DNA of 7,801 nucleotides from an uncultured bacterium (GTDB lineage Bacteria; Planctomycetota; Phycisphaerae; Phycisphaerales; SM1A02), in contig CAIOTP010000255.1 in assembly GCA_903861235.1 (NCBI GenBank), positions 1-7,801 on the forward strand, written 5' to 3'. Below, piece by piece: positions 1-5,269 of this stretch. A program made the translations under genes and the position numbers. The first letter of the stretch is position 1. Each line of letters starts with the position of its first letter. Under the pieces are notes generated by a model, which was not told the origin of the DNA, did not search any database, and saw only the letters and a list, made by a program, of their open reading frames with translations.

Positions 1-463
1 CACCTTCAGCCACCTGGACGCGTTCATCAACCTGGAGCGCAAGATCGCCGAGAAGGGCATCTATCCCGCGGTGGATCCGCTGGCCAGCACGAGTCGCATC
101 CTCGACCCGCAGATCGTGGGCGAGCGTCACTACAAGTGCGCCCGTCGCGTGCAGGGCATCCTGCAGCGGTACAAGGACCTCCAGGACATCATCGCCATTC
201 TCGGCGTGGACGAACTGAGCGAGGACGACAAGCTGACCGTGGCCCGCGCCCGCAAGATCGAGCGCTTCCTCAGCCAGCCCTTCTACGTGGCCGAGGTGTT
301 CACCGGCTTCCCCGGCGTCACCTGCAAGCTCGAGGAGACCATCGACAGCTTCGAGCGGATCTGCAACGGCGAGGGCGACGACCTGCCCGAGGGTGCCTTC
401 ATGTACGTGGGCAGCCTGGACGATGCACGCAAGAAGGCCGACAAGATGGCCGCGGCCGTCTGA
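1..463 (+). CDS. atpD: F1 ATP synthase subunit beta, C-terminal part (5' truncated by the window edge)
   Basis: This is the C-terminal end of the catalytic beta subunit of the F-type ATP synthase, which makes ATP on the cytoplasmic face of the membrane. The frame is open from base 2, so the gene begins before the window; the GTG at 71 is only an internal Val codon. About 153 residues are visible. The first, TFSHLDAFINL, continues into the family-typical GIYPAVDPLASTSRI, HYKCARRVQ and LQRYKDLQDIIAILG. The DELSEED loop that contacts the gamma rotor reads DELSEDD (209-229). After it come the conserved ARARKIERFLSQPF and VAEVFTG segments and a typical C-terminal end (LPEGAFMYVG). These match bacterial F1 beta closely, and a V/A-type subunit is excluded. 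The gene ends with TGA at 461-463 and a strong terminator follows. The usual next gene, atpC (epsilon), is not in the window. Confidence 0.97.
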   Translation, partial: TFSHLDAFINLERKIAEKGIYPAVDPLASTSRILDPQIVGERHYKCARRVQGILQRYKDLQDIIAILGVDELSEDDKLTVARARKIERFLSQPFYVAEVFTGFPGVTCKLEETIDSFERICNGEGDDLPEGAFMYVGSLDDARKKADKMAAAV

Positions 464-489
464 TCCGTTCGTTTCAAGCAAGACTGAAC

Positions 490-532
490 CGAGAGCCCGG
501 TACACACCGGGCTCTCGTCATTTTCGCATTTT
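490..532 (+). terminator. Rho-independent terminator of the atp operon
   Basis: A perfect 11-bp GC-rich stem pairs CGAGAGCCCGG (490-500) with CCGGGCTCTCG (507-517) around the 6-nt loop TACACA. Two short T runs follow on the + strand (521-524 and 529-532). It lies 26 nt after the atpD stop codon, as expected for the end of an operon. The T tract is interrupted, but the stem is strong. It separates atpD transcription from the sigma factor gene downstream. Confidence 0.88.
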
Positions 533-697
533 CACAAGTTTCCTGATCGGTACACGGTGGCGGGCACGCGTTCTTGAGGCATCGGTGCGCCCGAAAGGAG
601 CGCCCCGGGCACCGAGCCCTTCCGGATTTCTGACGCATTCGCGGCCAGCGTGCTGTGAGCTGACGCGGAGAATTCGGAACATCATCGGGGCTGACAG

Positions 698-743
698 CCG
701 TGGCTGCCCGGTCGCAATCAGCTGAGGCGACCGGGCACCACGG
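698..743 (+). promoter_or_regulatory. Long imperfect hairpin / inverted repeat in the leader of the sigma factor gene
   Basis: TGCCCGGTCGC (705-715) is the exact reverse complement of GCGACCGGGCA (727-737), with an 11-nt loop at 716-726. Beyond a single bulged C at 704, the pairing continues for six more base pairs: CCGTGG (698-703) with CCACGG (738-743). The whole stem has 17 pairs. It ends 21 nt before the sigma factor ATG and has no T run after it, so it does not look like a terminator. It could be an RNA structure controlling translation or transcript stability, or, as DNA, an operator for a dimeric regulator. A smaller competing stem, CGGTGC (741-746) with GCACCG (757-762), would use part of the same bases and reach almost to the start codon. 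The repeat is directly visible; its function is inferred. Confidence 0.6.
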
Positions 744-764
744 TGCCCCTCGGTACGCACCGCC

Positions 765-1313
765 ATGAGCAAGAGCAAGCGACCCCGCTCCAGCGCCAAG
801 TCCGATCCAGTCCCGCTGCCAGGACTGCTGTCTCGCCAATATCGCTCGCTGCGATCGATCGCCGAGCGGATCCTCGCGGAGCACCGTGCCATGCAGCAGG
901 CCGCCGGCTCGGACCGGATGAGCCCCACCTCGCTGGTCGCCGAGGCCACGCTGCGTCTGCTGCTGCAGCGGAATCGCGTCAACAGCGACGACCATCTGCA
1001 CGGCCTGGCGGCGATCACCATGCGAAGGGCCCTGGTGGACGGCGCTCGCCGCCGCCGCACCCGGGAGAAGGCGCAGGACGGCCGGTCCGACCCGGTCCCC
1101 GAGCAGCCGGCGGACGCCGAAGCGGAGTTGCGGCAGATCCTGGAGGTCCTGCGCCGCGTGCACCCGCGCCAGGCGGATGCGCTCCAGCTGGTGGGGCTGA
1201 GAGCCCTGTCGCCAGCCGAAGCCGCCCGCAAGCTCGGCGTGAGCGAGGCCACCCTTCGTCGTGATCTCCGCGCCGCCCGCGCGTGGCTCGCGCGTCGCGT
1301 GCGAGGCACCTGA
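765..1313 (+). CDS. ECF-like RNA polymerase sigma factor (Sigma70_ECF / TIGR02999-type)
   Basis: This 182-residue protein has the two-domain layout of ECF-type sigma factors, which direct RNA polymerase to special promoters. Residues about 22-102 resemble sigma region 2 in its planctomycete/acidobacterial form: MSPTSLVAEATLRLL, then HLHGLAAITMRRALVDGARRRR. A polar linker (about 103-117) leads to region 4 at about 118-178. There, LSPAEAARKLGVSEATLRRD is a clear helix-turn-helix for the -35 element, followed by ARAWLARR. The length is normal for the family. ATG 765 is the most upstream possible start, because an in-frame TGA at 723 is followed by no other start codon. No good Shine-Dalgarno sequence precedes it. 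No anti-sigma factor lies next to it; the adjacent convergent gene is a Ser/Thr kinase, which fits planctomycete sigma groups known to be linked to such kinases. The target promoters are unknown. Confidence 0.9.
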   Translation: MSKSKRPRSSAKSDPVPLPGLLSRQYRSLRSIAERILAEHRAMQQAAGSDRMSPTSLVAEATLRLLLQRNRVNSDDHLHGLAAITMRRALVDGARRRRTREKAQDGRSDPVPEQPADAEAELRQILEVLRRVHPRQADALQLVGLRALSPAEAARKLGVSEATLRRDLRAARAWLARRVRGT

Positions 1314-1318
1314 ACGCC

Positions 1319-3916
1319 TCAGTCGCTCCCGATCGCGTCCAGTTCGCTGCGCCAGCGGGCCGCCGCCTCCTTGGCTCCCTCCTCGCCCTTCGCCATCCTG
1401 GCACGGGCGGACCGCTCCAGATCCTGAAGCACCGGGCGAAGCCGGGACGCGGGGGCTGAGACCCGGCGAAGGCCCTCGAGCGCCGACTCCAGCTGAACGG
1501 CGGCCGCCTCAGGAGAGCCCAGCCCCAGCAGGATCGATCCCTGCCGCCCCAGGAAGACCCAGCGACGAGGATCGCTTTCGGGCATCGTGCGGGACGCGAC
1601 CGCCACGGCACGCCCGGAGAATTCCATCGCCTCCTTCAGCCGCCCCTGCTCCTGAAGCACGCGGGCCACGTTGTTGCAGGCGGTGGCGACATCCGGGTGC
1701 TCGGCTCCCAGCGCACTCTCCCAGACCTGCAGCGCGGTCCGGAACGCCGACTCGGCACCCGTCCGATCGCCGCGACCCAGCTGGACGAACCCCATCTGGT
1801 TGCTCACACGAGCCAGTTCCGGGTGCAGGTCGCCGTAGGCCGAACGGACCGTGCCCTGCGCCTCCTGCAGCAGCGCGATCGCTTCGTCCAACCGGTCGAT
1901 CCTCTGGAGCAGGTCCGCCAGGTTGACCTGCACCAGCGCGAACGACGGGTGTTTCCTTCCCAGCCCCCGCTCCAGGATCTCCAAGGATCGCCGAAGGCTC
2001 CGCTCCGCGGGCTCGTGCTCGCCCAGGTCCTTCTGCAGAAGGCCCAGGTTGTTCCAGTCCATGGCCAGCTCCAGGTCGTCCGGTCCCAGGCGCCGCTCGT
2101 TGGTCTGCAGGGCCGCCATCACGAAGGGACGGGCCTCCTCCAGTCGACCCGTGGCCTGAAGCAGCATGCCCAGGTTGCCCTGGGTGCCGGCCAGCTGCAC
2201 CGGATCGGGCGTCGGCGTTCGCCGCAGCCGGTCCAGAGCCAGGCGAAGCACGCTCTCGGCGGCCTCCGGCTGGCCCGCGTCGAGCAGAGCCAGGGCCTCG
2301 TCGTTCATCACGCGGATGGCCGCGGTGGATTCCGGGCCCTGCAGGCCTTCGCGCAGCGATCGAGCCCGGCGGATCCGTTCGATCGCCTCGGCAGGACGAC
2401 CCAAAGCCTGCAGCGCCGCCCCCAAGCGATGGATCGCCTCCGCATGCATGTCGGTGCCGGGAACCAGCGCAGCCATCTGCGATTCGGCAGCCTCCAGCGA
2501 AGGCAACGCCTCCGCCGCCATGCCCAGCTGAAGCCGCGCCAGACCCACCGCCAGAGTGAGCCGAGCCCGCTCCAGGGACCGTTCGCCCACCGCGCCGGAC
2601 GCCAGCTTGCGCTCGGCCGTCTGCAGCACCTCGCGCACGGTCAGATCCTGCGTGCCACCCGGTCGCCACGGGTCCGCCGAACCCAGCATGTCGACCAGGA
2701 ATCCCGTGACCGCCTCGGCCGCGCGGGCCTCGGCCTCCGCTCGCGCGGCCGCTCGCACGCTCAGCAGCGTGGCCACCGCCATGGCCGCCACCACCGTCGT
2801 GGCCGCGCCCACCAGGATCGCATGGCGACGCACGAAACGTCGGAGCAGGTAGACGGCGCTGGGCGGTCTGGCCTCGATCGCCCGCCCCTGAAGGTGTCGT
2901 TGGATGTCCTCCACCAGCGACTCCACGCTGGGGTAGCGGCGGTCCGGCTCCTCCTCGAGGCAGCGGCCCACGATGGCGTCAAGATCGCCCGCGAGCGCCG
3001 CGGCCAGCGACGCCGGTGCCATGCCCCGAAGCCCGGAGACCTGCCGCGCCGCCACCGGGTCCACCCGCAGCCGCTCCCGCAGGATCTCCGAAGGTCTTCG
3101 GAAGGAGCCGGGCTGGATCGTGCCGTCGTCCCGGCGCGAAGGTTCCCGATCCAGCGGCCGCCAGCCGCACAGGAGTTCGCCCAGCACCACCCCCAGGGAC
3201 CAGACGTCGCTGCGCGTGTCGGCGATCCCCCGCACCTGCTCCGGCGCCATGTAGGCGGGCGTGCCGAGCGGTGATCCATCGAGCGTGGCCAGCGAGGTGA
3301 GCGGGTCGGCGCCCTCCACGACCTTCGCGATCCCGAAGTCGATCACGCGGGGCTGCTCACGCTCGCCCTCCACGCCCACCAGGATGTTCGCCGGCTTCAG
3401 GTCACGGTGGATCACGCCCTTCTGATGCGCGTGCGCCACCCCCGCCGCGGCCTCCAGGAAGAGCTCCAGACGCCGCTGCAGTCCGAGCCGCTCCAGATCA
3501 GCGTGCTGGGTGAGCGAGACGCCGGTGACCAGCGGCATGGCGAACCAGGGCCGACCGTCCTCGGCCAGACCGCTCTCGAACACGGTGGCCACCGCGGCGT
3601 GATCCATCAGGGCCAGCGCCTGCTGCTCGCCTCGGAACCGGGCCAGCACGCTGCGACTGTCCATGCCCTGCTTCAGCAGCTTGATCGCGGCCAGTCGCCG
3701 CACGGGGCGCTCCTGCGCCCCCAGCAGCACGGTGCCGTACGCCCCCTGTCCCAGTTCACCGATGATCTCGAAGGGCCCCACCCGAGCGGGCACGGCCGAT
3801 GCGTCACCCGACTCGGGCTCCGCTGCACCCCGCGTGAGGGGCGCCAGGGAACTCGCCTCGCCGGCGAATCCCCGGGCTTCAAGCCTTCGCAGCAGCTCGT
3901 CGGCTCCGATGCGCAT
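1319..3916 (-). CDS. Transmembrane Ser/Thr protein kinase with extracytoplasmic TPR domain
   Basis: This 865-residue protein is a Hanks-type (eukaryote-like) kinase. After about 47 variable residues, the kinase domain (about 48-345) has every key element: glycine loop GELGQGAYGTV (53-63), ATP-anchoring Lys79 (AAIK), likely helix-C Glu97, catalytic HRDLKPAN (170-177, Asp172), metal-binding DFG (193-195), GTPAYMAPE (218-226) and SDVWSLG (236-242). It should therefore be active. A basic stretch (RRFVRR, 359-364) precedes one membrane segment at about 365-386. This puts the kinase in the cytoplasm and the C-terminal half outside the membrane. That half (about 450-815) is alpha-helical with about five or six TPR units, the clearest at about 580-775 (for example NNLGLLQKDLGEHEPAERSL), and probably binds proteins. 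The start lies 6 nt after the lipoprotein stop, suggesting co-transcription. Its 3' end lies 5 bp from the sigma gene's 3' end. The ligand and the phosphorylation targets are unknown. Confidence 0.95.
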   Translation of the reverse strand: MRIGADELLRRLEARGFAGEASSLAPLTRGAAEPESGDASAVPARVGPFEIIGELGQGAYGTVLLGAQERPVRRLAAIKLLKQGMDSRSVLARFRGEQQALALMDHAAVATVFESGLAEDGRPWFAMPLVTGVSLTQHADLERLGLQRRLELFLEAAAGVAHAHQKGVIHRDLKPANILVGVEGEREQPRVIDFGIAKVVEGADPLTSLATLDGSPLGTPAYMAPEQVRGIADTRSDVWSLGVVLGELLCGWRPLDREPSRRDDGTIQPGSFRRPSEILRERLRVDPVAARQVSGLRGMAPASLAAALAGDLDAIVGRCLEEEPDRRYPSVESLVEDIQRHLQGRAIEARPPSAVYLLRRFVRRHAILVGAATTVVAAMAVATLLSVRAAARAEAEARAAEAVTGFLVDMLGSADPWRPGGTQDLTVREVLQTAERKLASGAVGERSLERARLTLAVGLARLQLGMAAEALPSLEAAESQMAALVPGTDMHAEAIHRLGAALQALGRPAEAIERIRRARSLREGLQGPESTAAIRVMNDEALALLDAGQPEAAESVLRLALDRLRRTPTPDPVQLAGTQGNLGMLLQATGRLEEARPFVMAALQTNERRLGPDDLELAMDWNNLGLLQKDLGEHEPAERSLRRSLEILERGLGRKHPSFALVQVNLADLLQRIDRLDEAIALLQEAQGTVRSAYGDLHPELARVSNQMGFVQLGRGDRTGAESAFRTALQVWESALGAEHPDVATACNNVARVLQEQGRLKEAMEFSGRAVAVASRTMPESDPRRWVFLGRQGSILLGLGSPEAAAVQLESALEGLRRVSAPASRLRPVLQDLERSARARMAKGEEGAKEAAARWRSELDAIGSD

Positions 3917-3922
3917 GCCAGG

Positions 3923-4270
3923 TCAGGGGCCGGTGCGTCCTCCGGCCCAATCCGCGGACTGATAGGCCGCCACCTGTCCTCGCTCGTCGAACCACACGAC
4001 CCAGGCGTGCGGGTGCGGCTCGCCGGGGAACATGGCTCCCGTGGCCAGGGAACTGAGATTGTCGCCGTACTGCCACCGCTCACGCTCGACGACGGTCTTG
4101 CCGTCCTCGCTCCGCGGCTCGTAGCGGCTGCTCGGCGGGCCCAGAAGATGCTCCACCTGCTCCCGTGAGAGACCGGGCTTGAGCCGCCCCCAGTTCTCCT
4201 GATACTGCGATTCGCACCCGGTGGCCGCGACCAGGAGCAACATGACGGCGATTCGAGAGCCCGTCGGCAT
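3923..4270 (-). CDS. Small lipoprotein with a BamE/SmpA-like domain
   Basis: The 115-residue product starts with a short basic end, a hydrophobic stretch (IAVMLLLVAATG) and Cys19. This gives a lipoprotein signal peptide with a slightly weak lipobox (ATGC, Ala at -3). After cleavage it would be lipid-anchored in the envelope. Residues 27-45 (WGRLKPGLSREQVEHLLGP) match the start of the BamE/SmpA/OmlA-like fold, where a G-x-(S/T)-x-x-x-V-x-x-L-L-G-x-P motif is typical. The late segment VVWFDERGQVAAY (91-103) fits the final strands of that fold. True BamE serves outer-membrane protein assembly, but many proteins with this fold do not, so no such role is claimed. It ends 6 nt before the kinase start and probably shares its transcript. 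It may be an envelope partner of the kinase TPR domain (inference). No strong ribosome site precedes the ATG. Confidence 0.8.
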   Translation of the reverse strand: MPTGSRIAVMLLLVAATGCESQYQENWGRLKPGLSREQVEHLLGPPSSRYEPRSEDGKTVVERERWQYGDNLSSLATGAMFPGEPHPHAWVVWFDERGQVAAYQSADWAGGRTGP

Positions 4271-4333
4271 GTCGCCAGCCTACGCCCGGAGGTCCCGGGC
4301 TGCTATCTTCGACGCAAAGGATTCCGGTCTCTC
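4271..4333. promoter_or_regulatory. Divergent promoter region with GC-rich inverted repeat
   Basis: These 63 bases separate the divergent lipoprotein (-) and GYF_2 protein (+) genes, so both promoters should lie here or inside the gene starts. An inverted repeat, GCCCGG (4284-4289) and CCGGGC (4295-4300), has a 5-bp spacer. Directly after it on the + strand, TGCTATCTT (4301-4309) resembles an extended -10 element (TG-N-TATCTT, four of six matches to TATAAT). No good -35 is visible. The repeat would lie just upstream of the -10 for the rightward promoter, and in the leader, 14 bases before the ATG, for the leftward gene. An operator role is inferred only. Confidence 0.4.
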
Positions 4334-5269
4334 GTGGGTGACAAGCGATACCGTGTCTGGTGCGAGGACGGCCCGAGGCACGAAAGCCTCACGGGCGAGA
4401 GGCTGCTTGCGCTCGCTGCGGCTGGCGAGGTCGACCTGGACGACCGCGTGGCCCTGCAGGGCTCGGAACAGTGGGCCCGCGCGTGGGAGATCGACGGTCT
4501 TTTCGAACCGGCCGTGGTGCATGCCCTTCGCATGCACCGAGAGGCGATCGATCGCATGCACCGCTCGATCCGGGGCGGCTGGATCTCGCTCATCGAGTAC
4601 CGGAGGCAGCGCGACGAGATGCTGCTGCGTGAAGCCGGCGTCTCCGCCTGTCGATGGGCCCGACGGTCGCGCCCGGACGAAGTCCGAGCCGACGCCCAGG
4701 AATCGCTGGTGCGGGCCGCCGCGGAGGGCGCCGCCGCCCAGCGTTCGACCCGCACGCCGGCCCGACCTCGAACCATCGCCTCCCGCGTCGATCGTGCCGC
4801 GATGACCGGATCCTTCACGGCGGTGCGGGCCAACGTGACCCAGATCCTTCGTGGAGACCTCCCCGGCTGGGCCGAGCCGGAGGTGTGGCTGGCGGAGGCG
4901 CGTCGGCATGGCCCCGGCGTGGTCCTGCGGATCGGGCTTCTCGCGCTGCTGCTCGATCCGCTCGAGCCGATCGTGCATGCCCAGCAGTGGCTGGTGGCGA
5001 TCTGCGCGATCACGGCGGCCGGCGCCATGCTCCTGCAACTGGCGGCACCGCCCCAGATCCACGCGGGCGTGCAGAGGGCCGTGCGCATGCTGGTGGCCTG
5101 CGTGGCCGTCTCGGTGGTGCTCATGATCGGCAAGAAGGTGGACCTGCACCACGGACTCATCGGCCACTTCTGGCCGGCCATGGCCGGCTGGCAGGATCAG
5201 TTCTCCGCGTGGCTGCAGGAGGCCCTGCAACGCGTGGGCCTGACCGGGGCTGGTACAACGACCGGATGA
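4334..5269 (+). CDS. GYF_2-domain membrane protein of unknown function
   Basis: The 311-residue product has an N-terminal GYF_2-like domain at about 5-60. It opens with YRVWCEDGPR and contains SLTGERLLALAAAGEVDLDD and a late W; such domains are common at the N-termini of bacterial membrane proteins and are thought to bind peptides. A SHOCT-like short helical motif may follow at about 80-100 (GGWISLIEYRRQRDEMLL). A low-complexity, Arg/Ala-rich linker spans about 105-155. Three likely membrane helices lie at about 196-213, 217-238 and 247-266, so the GYF part is probably cytoplasmic or linker-tethered, and a short amphipathic tail follows. The start is GTG 4334; AAAGGA (4316-4321) lies 12 nt upstream, a little far, and no earlier in-frame start was found in the intergenic region. 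The stop codon overlaps the ATG of the peptidase gene (ATGA), so translation is probably coupled. The function is unknown. Confidence 0.8.
   Translation: MGDKRYRVWCEDGPRHESLTGERLLALAAAGEVDLDDRVALQGSEQWARAWEIDGLFEPAVVHALRMHREAIDRMHRSIRGGWISLIEYRRQRDEMLLREAGVSACRWARRSRPDEVRADAQESLVRAAAEGAAAQRSTRTPARPRTIASRVDRAAMTGSFTAVRANVTQILRGDLPGWAEPEVWLAEARRHGPGVVLRIGLLALLLDPLEPIVHAQQWLVAICAITAAGAMLLQLAAPPQIHAGVQRAVRMLVACVAVSVVLMIGKKVDLHHGLIGHFWPAMAGWQDQFSAWLQEALQRVGLTGAGTTTG

Larger units (their letters stand above)
464..764. other. Intergenic region between atpD and the sigma factor gene
   Basis: No convincing gene lies in these 301 bases; open frames that cross it run in non-coding frames of the flanking genes. 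It holds the atpD terminator (490-532) and the long hairpin before the sigma gene (698-743). A weaker 7-bp inverted repeat pairs TCGGTGC (582-588) with GCACCGA (609-615) and has no T tract. The octamer CGGTACAC occurs at 498-505, in the terminator loop, and again at 548-555; this is probably chance. No clear sigma-70 promoter was found. A GGAAC element at 676-680 is the only weak ECF-type promoter candidate. Confidence 0.7.

Noticed and set aside
531..556. A possible sigma-70 promoter: TTCACA (531-536) with TACACG (551-556)
   Set aside because: The spacer is only 14 bases, and the -10 matches just three of six consensus bases. The TTCACA overlaps the tail of the terminator.
518..1309. Long - strand open frames opposite the sigma factor gene
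   Set aside because: They are Arg/Ser/Ala-rich shadow frames crossing the intergenic hairpins. The + strand frame encodes both sigma domains.
1697..3274. A 525-codon open frame on the + strand inside the kinase gene
   Set aside because: It lies antisense to a kinase with all catalytic motifs. Its translation is rich in Arg, Gln and His with no recognisable domain, as expected of a shadow frame in GC-rich DNA.
851..4555. The 12-bp palindrome GCGATCGATCGC at 851-862 and at 4544-4555
   Set aside because: Both copies lie in coding frames where common codons (ATC, GAT, CGC) explain them. Two copies are too few to argue for a HIP1-like repeat.
4654..5265. An upstream ATG (4654) that would lengthen the metallopeptidase by 204 residues
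   Set aside because: The added part overlaps the GYF_2 gene in another frame, is rich in Arg/Gly/Pro/Ala and shows no domain. ATG 5266 gives a normal family length and the classic ATGA overlap.
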